A stretch of DNA of 64,000 nt from Pohlia nutans (GCA_022496805.1 CM040090.1:8054001-8118000), one strand, 5' to 3'; counted from the first letter of the stretch, positions 13,001-23,468 are shown. The notes: generated by a model not told the origin, from the sequence alone. Program-made: numbers and translations.

Positions 13001-14126
13001 GGAACAGGCACCTCCCTGGATTCCTCAAACATGTCAGACATTAGGTTTGCCATGCGATTCAAGACACAACTCGTTATCTGTGGCATTCTACCGACTCCTT
13101 GGAATACCTCTTCCACACGATCGTCCGGTAAGTTTGCCACCAACGTCATTATTTTTTCTACAGAGGTAGTATGGGGATCACACATTGGCTTTCTATACAA
13201 AAAAATTTGGTGCTGGAGTAAGAGGTAGAGAAAGAAAAAGGGACATCAATAACGAGGCCCACGTACGAAGTAGAGCTGCGGCGGCTTTTCTTCTTTGCAG
13301 GCTGTGAGACCTTCTCTGGTGCCTGAGGAGACGTGGTGATCTGTCCAGCCGTCACCTCCGTGGCGATGCTGCTGATGCCCAAGGTGCGAAACACCTTGAG
13401 ATTACGCTCGATGTTCTTCTGTCTCTCAAGCTCGTACGGGGTTAGTTTGGCGGTGGCAGATAACTTTTTGGCTGCAATCCGCTTGCCATTCTTCTTCCCC
13501 CTTGCTTCAGAGTTGTCGTTGTCGGTGTCCCCGTCGCTGCCCTCTTCCTCGTCGCTCTCCTCCCTGTCGCTCTCCTCCTGGTCGCTCTCCTCCTCGTCGC
13601 TGTCCTCTTCCTCAGACTCAGCCTCCTCGTCGCTCTCCTCGCTGCCCTAGTCGTCGACCTCCCCGCTCTCCTGCTCCGACCCTAAACCCTTGCTCGCGAT
13701 CGCCGACGCAGTCGACTTCTTCCCCGACTTCTCCGACTTCGCCGACTTCTCCCCCACGATCGGCGACTTCGCCGACTTCTTCAACACGATCGCCGACTTC
13801 GCCGCCCGCGCAGCTCCGGTCGACGAACTCAATTGCTTCCCCGACTTTGCCGCCCTCGCAGGCGCAGTCGACGGAGTCGCCTTCCGCGTTGACTTCCTCT
13901 TCTCCGCGATCTCCGCAAACCCTAAACCGATTTTGCCGCTGCCGAACTCCAACTTCCTCGCCGCCGTATCGTACGCTTCGGAATCCTCGCTACCCCCGCT
14001 CTCTTGCTCCTCGTCAGACTCAGCCTCCTCCGACTCTTCCTCCAAACTCACTTCTTCTTCACTAGATTCTTCCTCCGTCGACGGCTCCTGCTGCTCAGAC
14101 ACTGTGGGCTTCCGAGATTTGGCCAT
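10009..14126 (-). pseudogene. TNPA/TNP1-like CACTA protein, six exons, one in-frame TAG
   Basis: Exons in coding order: 14126-13263, 13212-12772, 12504-11251, 11104-10976, 10820-10431, 10320-10009, with all introns phase 0 (about 1,129 codons). Start chosen at the ATG at 14126 (GCCATGG context, MAKSRKPTVS). Exon 1 encodes acidic Ser/Glu/Asp tracts, an Ala/Lys/Ser-rich stretch and the motif LTPYELERQKNIERNLKVF. Exon 3 holds a basic region (LLKNQLKTKRYQLKK, then DHWLNLSTLISEERKIKEA and NRAQLKKAS) that resembles the plant Ptta/En/Spm transposase domain (Transposase_24). Exon 6 resembles the TNP1 C-terminal domain (Transposase_23) and ends ILWPSQFL. A TAG at 13647-13649 interrupts exon 1; the frame continues open and still acidic on both sides, so the gene is broken there. 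The probable role is binding element ends during transposition. The exon 1 donor (GTGGGC) is weak. Confidence 0.85.
12556..12695. repeat. Five palindromes at 31-bp spacing in TNPA-like intron 2
   Basis: TGACTA-N4-TAGTCA starts at 12556, 12587, 12618, 12649 and 12680, exactly 31 bp apart. The later spacers are variants of GGTATTCCATAAGCA. The array fills much of the 267-bp intron. Confidence 0.92.
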
Positions 14127-14525
14127 GGCGACAGAGCCTCCAAGCGCGCCGACCAGGAGCAAGTGAAAATCTCGCAAGCGCCGCCATCTTTCTAACCACA
14201 GCAAGATTAGGGTAAGATCACCTGCAAATCTTACGCAATTATGATTGAAGAGATCTGCAGAGGGAGTGGGGAAGTGGAGTGAAAGTGAAAATCACAGGCA
14301 TTAGGGTTTCGGAATGAAGGGGTGGCGGCTGCGGGAGTTATAAGTTCGCGCCGACTCTGCCCTAAACCTTCGTAGGCTATTTATAGCGTTTAGGTCATCC
14401 ATAGATGACTAGGTGTAGTCAGCCTTTCTGCTTCGATGACTATTCGTAGTCAGATGTTCTGCATACATGACTAGATTGAACTGAAAGTTGTGTTTATTCT
14501 TTTTAGGTGGACCACGGAATTGCTA
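14127..14525. promoter_or_regulatory. Divergent promoter region of the CACTA genes
   Basis: About 400 bp separate the two divergent start codons, so both transcription units must start here. Two exact palindromes lie at 14406-14421 and 14437-14452, with a TATTTATAGC AT-rich box just before them (near 14378) and a CTTTTTAG tract just before the plus-strand start. The layout suggests that the TNPA-like protein could regulate both genes by binding the palindromes (inference). Confidence 0.6.
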
Positions 14526-15412
14526 ATGGATCCTACATCCCGAGAGGATCTTCTGCATTTGCAACTGTGGGAAATCGAAGAGAAAGAAGCAGACAGACAA
14601 GGTCTTAAAAGTTACCCTTGCCCATGTAAGAAATGCATGGGTGCAAAAATAGTATCAAGGACAACCATCCGCAAACATCTCCAGAAGCACAAGCGAGATC
14701 CTGAATTCAAGACATCCATCCTGGTATGTTATCCACCAGTTTAGTCTGATATCTTGGTTATTAAATATGTGGGTGCCAATGCGCTTGCCTTACTTTGTTG
14801 CGATGATACATGTAGGAAACACAGAGATATGTTGTTCTGGCCGCAGCAGCTGCTGCATTAAATTCAGTAATTTCAGCTCCTCTACCACTTCAAAGGAGCA
14901 CAGTGAGTAGTTTGTATCCCAACCATCAAGCATCTGTGGATACTGTTCAAACACATATCGATTATGGGCAGTGGCGCATAGGCACGATCCCGAAGCTCAA
15001 AATTTTCACATTTTGGGAAAGAAAGTGGGAGGTTAGGGTGTCAACACATCCGCACATGGGATGGGGCCTATATGCCATGGAAGCAGCCAAATCTGGTGAT
15101 GAGTTATTGCCATTTGTTGGGAAGAGATTCTCAAAGGCTGAGTTCCACCGTCATTGTGAGGCAGACAAGCGTTTTGTGAAGTATGCAATACGTGTGAAGA
15201 AAAATGTGTACCAAGATGGAGATGTGTTGAATGGAAATGTTGCAGGGTTTATTAACAGTTCCATTGGAAGAGAGCATATAGGGAATGCTATTTGGGAATA
15301 CGTGTCATTGCCTGCCCCATGGAACCCGAAAACTTGGGGGTATTTTATGACTGTAGCAACACGTGACATTGAAGTGGGAGAGGAACTTTTCACATATTAC
15401 CCTCTCAATTGA
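14526..15412 (+). CDS. Transposase-associated zinc finger fused to a SET domain (CACTA-encoded)
   Basis: Two exons, 14526-14723 and 14816-15412, joined in phase 0 (donor CTG|GTATGT, acceptor ATGTAG|GAA), give 264 residues ending in TGA. Residues about 30-60 hold YPCPCKKCMGAK, then RKHLQKHKRD, like the transposase-associated domain that starts ordinary tnp2 proteins. Residues about 125-262 form a SET domain: MGWGLYA (GxG motif), NGNVAGFINSS at the RFINHSC position, and DIEVGEELFTYY with the terminal tyrosine pair. His and Cys of NHSC are replaced and no pre-SET or post-SET cysteines are present, so it is a minimal or altered SET. The SET family methylates lysines, often on histones; activity here is unproven. 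The reading frame is undamaged, unlike its neighbours. No SET domain is usual in CACTA elements that I know of. Confidence 0.85.
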
Positions 15413-15779
15413 CAGGTCTCTTAGATTGCATCTAGGAAATGGGTAACAATACAAGAAACCGCTGTAATACTTTAGTGATTGATTGTCTGTCAAGGAAGAA
15501 CCACGACTAAATGTAGTCATTGTTTTTGTAGAGAGGACTAGCTGTAGTGACAACTTTTGCAGATATGACTAAACCTAGTCACTGTGCGTGCAGAGATGAC
15601 TACATCGTACTCACTATTTGTCTTGAGATGACTATTTGTAGTCATAGTTATCAGATACATGACTACTGTACATATGGATGAGCTACAATTATGAAAGTTT
15701 GTTTACATACTTGTAAGCTATGCAAGAAACGTGACATACTAACATATAATTGGGGGGGTTGTGAATATCATTTGTGTAG
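15413..15779 (+). other. Spacer/intron between SET exon and transposase core exon
   Basis: Holds exact palindromes at 15566-15581 and 15629-15644 plus near-matches at 15504 and 15533. A perfect TACTAAC branch-site-like motif lies at 15737-15743, 35 bp before the AG at 15778-15779. It is therefore an intron when the transposase mRNA is made. Confidence 0.65.
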
Positions 15780-18700
15780 TCTGGTTTTGTGTACGAAATT
15801 GAGCAAGATTGTCCAATCCTTCCTGAATCCAACGAAGCGCACGAGGAAAACCCGACAATGCGAACCGGATCAGAAGAATTTGATGTTGCCCGAATGATCA
15901 CAGACTGCCTTGGCAGATACGACAATGTCCCTCCCGCTACTGATGACGTCTCCGATGAGGATGAAGATGACATTGGTTTCAACGACGACGACTTCCATAA
16001 TGTAGGCCGTGCGAAATTCTTTGAAGAATCAAATATCCCACTCTACGAAGGTTGTCAGACAAAGCTTTTAGTTGCAGTGCTCCTCCTGTTCAATTGTTTC
16101 ACGGTATTTGGAGTCACAAACTCAGCCGCAGATGAAATCTTGAATGTGATCAACGAACTTCTTCCCGAGGGTAATAAACTCCCCAAATCTCACTCGGCTG
16201 GGAAGAAATTCCTACGCCACTTGGGGCTGAATTACAACTCAATCCACGCCTGCAGAAACGGGTGCTGTTTGTTTCGAGGAGAGTTAGCAGATGCATTGAC
16301 CTGCCCAAAATGTGGAGAGCTGCGATACACTTCGAACAGTAGTACAAGGGCAGTGAAGATACTAAGGCATTTTCCACTTATCCCCCGACTATTGCGAATG
16401 TATCGATGTACGAGGATTGCAGAGTTAAACAAGTGGCACACATCGAGAAAAGACATCAGCGGTAAAATGGAGAGTGTTCCAGACTCAAAAGCTTGGAAAC
16501 ACATCAATGAGCTCTATCCGGAATTTGCGTCTGAGGAGAGGAACATACGATTGGGGATGGCTCTGGACGGTGTGAACCCTTATTCAAACCAATCATTAAG
16601 CCACTCAACATGGCCAGTAATATTGTTGAACTACAACCTTCCTCCCTGGCTAATCACGAAATGTTTCTTTCTAATGTTGGTTCTCCTCATCCCAGGAAAA
16701 GAAAGCGTCACATCGGAAAATATAGATGTGTACTTGGCCCCACTTATTGAAGAGTTGCAGCAACTCTGGCACGGAGTCGATGCCGTTGATGTCTCCGATG
16801 ACAGTGAAAACCAAAATTTTGTACTCAAAGCAATATTGATGTGGTGCATCCACGATTATCCAGCGTATGGTCTTGTTTCTGGGCAAGTGACAAAGGGTTA
16901 TAGAGGATGTGTTGAATGTGGCCCTAATGTTACTACTCGTCGATCAGCCGCACTGGGTAAAAACGTATATTTGGGACATCGGAGATACCTACGAAGGAAT
17001 CACCCGTATCGACGACTCCGAAGAGCATTTGATGGCACGGAGGAAATTAGAGCACCTCCTTGCTCTCTAACTGGTCGAGATATCGTGCGGCATGCTAAAG
17101 CGAGGGAAAAATGGCTAGATACCTCTAATGAGAACAGACCAGGGGGGGAGAATGATTTAGTGCACCAAACTGGAGTGAAGAGGTTGTCAACCCTGTACAG
17201 TCTTTCGTATTGGCAGGTTAGTCTACCATTTCAACAGACCCCTTCTCACTCTTGTTTACCATGTTGTTGTATTGTGTGCCTACTGAGTAACATGTATGAT
17301 CAATAAGTTTGAGAATAAAGAGAATATGACTAGTTTTAGTCATGAAAACCGAATGTACGACTACATTTTGTATGCTGTAGTGAGCGCATTTATAAGTATG
17401 TTCTAACATGGGATGTGCACCACTGGCAGTGTCTCATGATCCGCCATGTGCTGGATCCAATGCATTGCGAAAAAAACCTGTGCGAAAACATCATGAAGAC
17501 AATATGGGGATTGAAAGATACTCTAAAAGTGCGACAAGACTTGGAAGAGGCGAACATACGTCCCGAACTCCACCCAAAACTTGTTGGAAATGATACCATC
17601 GCACTACCGGTTGCTCCTTATGTGCTGTCAAAGGTGGAGAAGGCAAAATTCATCAAAACCATCCGGAACCTAAAGACTCCCAGTAATTACGTGGGGCAGT
17701 TGTCCAAGAGGATAACCGTTGACGGAGACCTTCGTGGGCTTAAGTCACACGACTACCACATAATGATGCAGCAGATTCTTCCTTTATGTGTGCGAACACT
17801 TCTACCGAAGGATGTTCGGGCAACAATAATCCAGATTAGCAGAGTGTTCCAGCGTTTATGTGCGAAGTCTGTGGATCCATCAACAATGCAAGACTTGATG
17901 GAAGAAACAGCAGTAACTATGTGTATGATGGAGAAGGTATTCCCACCGTCATTTTTTGATGTCATGTCACATCTTCCGATCCACTTAGTGCAACAATTAG
18001 CCATTTGTGGTCCGGTCCACACACGCTGGATGTACCCAGTGGAACGGTATCTGAAAACGTTGAAGGGCTACGTACGACAACGAGCACAACCGGAAGGGTC
18101 GATGGCAAGAAGGTACATCATGGAGGAGGCGATTGGATTTTGCACTGAGTACATGCAAAATTGTACTATGACAGCACGCTGTGTTTGGGACGACAAAGAG
18201 GAGCCCAGTATGAATGACAAAGTGTTGCAAGGGAAGGGGAGACGACGCATGCATATTGTCGCCGGAACTGCAACAGTGGATTCATGAGTTCGTGATTAAC
18301 AACGCTGAAATCCTTCAAGATTACAGAGAGTAAGCTTTTTTGCAATATGATTTCCACATAGCTATATAAAATAACCAAAGCACTACGTCTGGTCATCATT
18401 TTAGATTAAAAGAGTAGCTATTAGCACGAGACAGAATGTTTAGTCAGAACAGTGGAAAAAATGACTAGGTGTAGTCACCATTCTGGAAGCACTTACTAAC
18501 TTCTGTGCACACGAGGTTGTCTTCTAAAAATTTAGGAACAATGACGGACTGGAGGTGATGTGTATATTGCAGGCGGTACGCGAGTGAAATGAGTCGACGA
18601 GAAGAGGCCAGAAAAGAATTCCGAAAACGAAGCAGGAGAAAACTTCCAGATTATCCCATGGATATACGACATGAATCCTTCAATACGTGGTTCAAAACTG

Positions 18701-19431
18701 CTGCATCTGAAGATGTTGCCATGGGCATTGATGTCTCTGGGGATATACTCGCACTGTTACTGCCTCCTAGACGAGAAGCGAAGGGATACAAGGCGATGTA
18801 TGCATACGGCAATCATATACGAGTACGCTCTGCAGAAGTAGATATGTTGACATGCGATAGTGGAGTAGCGGCTACGTTTCTGCAATCGTGTCGCGCTAGC
18901 TCTAGTGACAGGAACATGAGGACAGCAAATCTGGAGTATGTGGGGTGGGTGGACGAAATTATCAGCGTAGACTACGGCAAATTTGAAGTGGTGGTGTTGT
19001 ATTGCACATGGGCCCAAGCAAACAAGAGGGGAGCTCGCGCTACAATGAAATGTGACGAATATGGGTTCACGTTGTTCAGATTTGATCGATTGATTCCATA
19101 TTCAGCGGACTCCTTTGCATTCCCTCTTCACGTACAACAAGTTTTTTATGTAGACGACGAGGACAGCAGTGGATGGAAGATTGTGTTACGACGACAGCCG
19201 CGTGGCGCAAGAGTCGAGTCAAGTGATGGCGGAAGAGATGATTTGCAGAGTGTGCAGTTAGGTAGAGATGAGGAGCATGTAGGCCTACGGCTTGAATACA
19301 CTACCGTGGAAAGGGAACTAGACACTCCTGATTTGAGAAGCTGTAGGAGACTAACCACAGAAGATGTAAACCAAGTTTTGGCCGCTGCAGAGGAGGATCT
19401 AGAGGTGGGACATGATTTGCCATCACAGTAG
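15780..19431 (+). pseudogene. CACTA transposase tnp2/TNPD-like, with a 1-nt frameshift
   Basis: Core exons 15780-17216, 17385-18329 and 18573-19431. The first acceptor is phase 0 and would join the zinc-finger exon at 14723. Exon 1 matches Transposase_21: the CRNGCCLFRGE and CPKCGELRY cysteines, HFPLIPRLLRMYRC, LGMALDGVNPY, LPPWL and IDVYLAPLIEELQQLW. Exon 2 is the DUF4218 region (VLDPMHCEKNLCEN to GPVHTRWMYPVERYLKTLKGYVR). Exon 3 resembles DUF4216 (YGKFEVVVLYCTW to HVQQVFYVDDEDSSGWKIVL). A one-base excess in or near the GGGAAGGGG tract (about 18232-18242) shifts the frame. Past it, the next frame (SPELQQWIHEFVINN) leads correctly through the phase-2 intron into exon 3. With that base ignored, the protein including the zinc finger is about 1,145 residues. 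It would cut and join the element's ends. Confidence 0.9.
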
Positions 19432-19592
19432 GAAATGAGGCCAAATGCATGGCATAGCCCATTGTATTAGCAAACCAAGTACGAACCATAATATGTAGTA
19501 GTTGTGGTATCGGTAATCTTGATGACTATACATAGTCAGTGATTCTACATGCACGACTAATATGAGTCATTCGCTCGTGTTTACCGTCTACA

Positions 19593-20030
19593 GGGTTTTG
19601 GGGCCTTCAGGCTTTGATTCGATGGTAAATCAGATAATGCACCAACTAGCCTAGTACTTGTAAGCTGCTTCATTTGAAAAAAAAACATCAAAGATATGCT
19701 AGTAATTAAGAGGAAAATAAACCATAAAAAGATTCCTCGTGTAGAATCTGTAGCAAAACTATGAACAGAAGTTAGCAATCCAGAACGTACGAAAAAAGTT
19801 CCTAAAACACGACATAGAGAAGTGACCATATTAAGAAACAAAGTCCAATAATTGAATTTAGGTAAAATTACTGAATGAATACAAGCTGTAGCTAATAGCC
19901 AAGGCATAAAAGAAGCATTTTCTACAAGATCCCAAAACCACCAAACCCCCCACCCTAATTCATGATAAGCCCACCAACTTCCTAGCAAGATGCCTACAGT
20001 TAGAAAACATGCGTAAGAGTATTTTTTTAA
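19593..20030 (-). pseudogene. ccmF: Nuclear insertion of mitochondrial ccmF (cytochrome c maturation) fragment
   Basis: An open frame encodes about 145 residues of a multi-pass membrane protein with the CcmF tryptophan-rich motif ([16 protein letters not shown], then ENASFMPW). It continues [20 protein letters not shown] and ends at the NQSLKAPKP region of plant CcmFN. The family moves or attaches haem in mitochondrial cytochrome c maturation. No start, N-terminal part or targeting sequence is present, and the fragment lies in the 3' part of the transposon. The usual WWFWDPVEN is LVEN here, and one Gly of the motif is Val, which suggests decay after transfer or the state of the mitochondrial donor. 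It is not expected to be functional. Confidence 0.88.
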
Positions 20031-20254
20031 CTGTAGCAAATGGCCAATTCCACATTGCAAACTCTACATTGCCATGGTATACAAAGCGATCTGCCATGTA
20101 AATATCTTCAACTTCACTGATGGACGCTAGAACATGCATGCGCACTACCCTCGTGGGGTGCACTGTACTAAAAATGTACGAGTATACGTGAGTGCACAAA
20201 AGGGGTATTAATTTGAGTTACATTGCCGTATAACGTACACAAACAATAAACACA

Positions 20255-20817
20255 TTAACCCTTAAACGTACCAGTCCTTTCTGGAAAAGTCAAACTACAG
20301 AAATATATAGATTTAAGCCTTGAAGAATAATCAAAGTATATTTTATAATATTTTCATGCATGAAATTAAGTGTTTCCTAAAAGTCCTGAAATTTTCAGAT
20401 TTTTTTAATTTAACATGATTTTTTTACAAATTTTTAAGTGAAATGCTTCACAAATTCATTTTAATTACAAAAAGACTTCAAAAAATTGATTAATTTTTGG
20501 ATGAGATGCAAATCACAATGGAGAATCACATGATATCATTGATATGTTTTCCATTAAAAAAAAACTAGTTAAATTTTGAAATTCGAAAAGTAATCATCCC
20601 ATGTAGTGTATTCGGAGCTTGAATTACAAAGCTTGCAAAAGAGATAATTTACAGTATACATGAAATTTTTAAGATTTGAAAAGTGGAGTGCAAACTAGAC
20701 TTGATAAACTTCATTTTCTCTGTTGAGTGTAGTAGCAAAAGAAATCATCTTCGAGATCAAAATTGGGTTTGACCAACAAACATCCCATAACTGGATGCGT
20801 GGACGTTTAGGGGTTAA
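20255..20817. mobile_element. TTAACCC-type MITE inside the CACTA element
   Basis: Ends TTAACCCTTAAACGTACC and the inverse of TTAACCCCTAAACGTCC, with TTAA at both edges. Non-coding and AT-rich. It was inserted after the transposon had its present structure. Confidence 0.75.
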
Positions 20818-21595
20818 GAACTAAAAGTGTTCACGTATACTTACACTAAACATATATTTAGAACAAAATACATTTGTATATAAAGGTATTTAGACATAGA
20901 ACCTCTCATGTGCGATGGGGTTTTAGAAGGGGTCATGAAGGCATGTGATTCTCAAACATAATGTAGAGTGAACTTTCCAAGGCACTACCTCAAATTATAA
21001 TTCACGATGAATACCAAAGCAACACTAAACCGCTGATTGAGAAAAAAGTCAGCATGGACGTGAAACGGGCACAAATTGAAAGAGAAAGCTGATAAAAAAG
21101 AGGGAGAGGTAGAGTAAACAAAAGTGGAAAGAATACGTGAGGGGAAGAAGCGCTGTAGTCAAAATAAAACTATCCTAGTCAAAAAGAGAAAAACAATACA
21201 TCAATGCAAAATCGATAAATGACAAGAATTTGAACAAGGTGCAAAGAGAACTCATAAGAATATGGACAGTAAGAAGGGTATCTGGAATAAATATCCATGA
21301 TAGATGAATTGCAAAAGTGATATAAATATGTATGACTTCGAAAAAAAGTATGGAACGAAAAAATATGAAAAACAAAAGCAAATAATGCCAACTTGTTTTT
21401 GAATAAAAAGTTAAAAAATACAATGTATAAAATGTTAAAACCTCGAAGGAACAAAAGAAATTCAAAAGAAAACCCATAATCAAAAGGAAGGAAAGTGAAA
21501 TTGAAATAATATATAGATCATTAAACAAAGGATATAAATTTGAATTAAAACCATGAAGGCCACACTCAAAAACCCATTTACAAATGGCTGCCCGA
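20818..21595. other. AT-rich 3' non-coding part of the CACTA element
   Basis: No coding sequence recognised. The open frames on the minus strand at 21175-21528 are F/I/Y-rich and read like AT-rich noise. Confidence 0.5.
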
Positions 21596-21847
21596 AACTG
21601 TAGTCACATAACTACTAAATCTAGTCATATCGCTGCCCATGCAAAAAGTCATATGGCTGCCCACGGAAGAATACGTTCCCCAACTACGTTCCCATTGAGG
21701 TCCCATGTAAATATGACTAGAATCATAGTCATGTGATGACTATGGACTGTTCTAGTCACCAAAGTAGTTTATTTTGAGTCATATCCTCCCGATAGTCATA
21801 TCTAGTCATATGGCCGTAGTCATATTTTGTATGCTCTCCTAGTAGTG
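21596..21847 (-). promoter_or_regulatory. Right subterminal repeats and terminal inverted repeat
   Basis: Many TGACTA/TAGTCA half-sites, including TGACTAGAATCATAGTCA with a 6-bp spacer. These run into the right terminal repeat at 21818-21847, which ends CCTAGTAGTG. Confidence 0.85.
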
Positions 21848-22300
21848 GACAGTGTTGGGTTCCCAGAAGAGAGCTCAGATTGGTGTCTACTTAACGACAC
21901 GACGTGGACAACATCCGTAGTTCATCAGGTATGGTGTCCATACTGCATTGAATGTGGCATTGTTCTATTGTAACATGCATTATTTTGCTTGCATTTTGAA
22001 TTGTGAAATGGAGGTGTACTGTTTCTTGAAGTTCTACTGCATACTAATGTGTTTTCTGTTTGTGTAGGGCTAAATGCAGCAGGCTAGGTGGAGGGTGGTG
22101 CGGGAGCCTGCTTTGTTTCGTAAGTTGCTCATTACAGGTATGCCTCCATCTCAAGTGAATGTGCTTCACGGCCAAGTCAATTGTTTGTCAGGTTTTCTGT
22201 AAAATAACTAAGTTTCACTCCAAATACGTGACTCGAGGTCAATCTCATTACATAAATTGAAATTAACATGAAAACATAAGCAAGTACATATGCCTTGCAT
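21848..22300 (+). other. Flank of the CACTA element with a possible orphan exon
   Basis: The first 81 bases read DSVGFPEESSDWCLLNDTTW and on to VVHQ, ending in CAG|GTATGG, a good splice donor. No matching upstream exon is seen left of the transposon at 9189. I do not recognise the product. The rest shows nothing. Confidence 0.3.
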
Positions 22301-22953
22301 GCACTACACGTTCCTAACAGCTACGTTGTTCATACAGGAGGGAGATTTCGTGATGCAACATGTACGGTGCAGCATATCAGGAAGGTTAGATGCTGCAGTT
22401 CTTGCGTGGTTTTGATTAGGTAGCTGCAGGTCCTGATACAACAGTTGTGGCAGTAGTTGTGGTAGTCTTGGCAGCCGTGTTTTCTGTAGGGCCAACAGTC
22501 TGTGTAGAATCGGGGCAGTGATGGGCTTCGTTAGGGTGCTCGCTGGTCCTTGTTGTGCTGAGTGTGTTGTCTGCAGGGAGTGGCATGTTGTGGGCCTGCC
22601 AGATTGGTATGGTTTGGCCTGGAGTTGTGAAGCTATGCCCTCCTGGAGTTTGGAAGCTTTGGCCTCTTGGAGTTGGGAAGCCTTACCCTGCTGTAGTGAA
22701 GTTCTGAGGCCCAACTGGAGCCATGTTCTCAAATCCATGTGTGTTTGCCATTATTAAACCCCGGCCTAAAACTGTTGAAAGTTGCAATAAACATGCCACC
22801 ATTTCTCCTTCTTGATGATGGCTAGCCGCGCGTTGTATTTCGCGATGCTGGCATTCTCGTACATACGGCGGTCCTTGTCTCTCTGATATGCCATTTGTTC
22901 GGTGAAGAGCTTGAGTTGCACTTCAATCGCTCCAACTCTCTCGATGCATCAGC

Positions 22954-23219
22954 CACTACTAGAGAAATGAAGTTCCTGACACGCACAAAATCAACAGAAA
23001 TTCTGTTGGTTCTATGCGGGTTAGGAACAGTTGATTCCGGAAAAATCAACACAAACTTGTTAGTACCAATAGAAAATCAACAGGAACTTGTTGGTTCCAA
23101 CAGAAAACTTGTTGGTTCTGTGCTGATGACTTATTGTTTGCTACATTAAACCCATTCTCTGTTGGTTCCAACAGATGTGTGTTGGTTTTGTCTTGGTTTT
23201 TACGCACTCTTTAGTAGTG
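22954..23219. mobile_element. 266-bp CACTA-type MITE with AGC target duplication
   Basis: Ends CACTACTAGAGA and the inverse of CACTACTAAAGA, flanked by AGC at 22951-22953 and 23220-23222, the 3-bp duplication typical of CACTA. Inside are repeated inverted units of the type GTTGGTTCCAACAGA. It interrupts the trihelix-like frame just after MQEIA. Its ends match the large CACTA element's first eight bases. Confidence 0.88.
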
Positions 23220-23468
23220 AGCGATTTCCTGCATTTGGGTAGCCATTACTGCTCCAGTGGCTTTTGTTGCCTCGGCAATGACCGAGTGACCGGATAAGTT
23301 TTTACGTCTTACCGCCGTGTTGCCGGGACGTCTATGGCTAGTATACTGTGTGTTTTCCGAGGAGCTTAGGACGTGCGGAGTAATGCCGGGGGGCAGACCT
23401 GTGAAGGGCCGAGCACTTGGGCTGCCTGTAGCTGATGGAGTTCTGGCTTGTTGGGCTGGGGTGGAGAT

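Larger units (their letters stand above)
9190..21847. mobile_element. CACTA (En/Spm) DNA transposon, 12.66 kb, with captured SET domain
   Basis: The ends are 30-bp inverted repeats matching at 28 of 30 positions and starting CACTACTAGG. The element carries both usual CACTA genes: TNPA-like (minus, 10009-14126) and tnp2/TNPD-like (plus, to 19431). The two are divergent from a shared spacer at 14127-14525. It also carries a SET-domain exon (14816-15412), a mitochondrial ccmF fragment and a MITE. The expected 3-bp target duplication is not found: CTT lies to the left and GAC to the right. This suggests mutation or rearrangement at one edge. The TNPA-like and transposase frames each carry one defect, so the copy is probably non-functional but young. 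Confidence 0.93.

Noticed and set aside
12730..13228. Frames antisense to TNPA exon 2
   Set aside because: Exon 2 joins its neighbours in phase 0 on the minus strand; the antisense frames show no domain.
13502..14065. Long Pro/Ser/Arg-rich frame on the plus strand opposite TNPA exon 1
   Set aside because: Shadow of the acidic and Ala/Lys/Ser-rich codons of the minus-strand exon.
19581..20060. Functional ccmF gene
   Set aside because: Only an internal and C-terminal fragment, with no start, promoter or targeting sequence, lying in a transposon. A nuclear mitochondrial insertion explains it.
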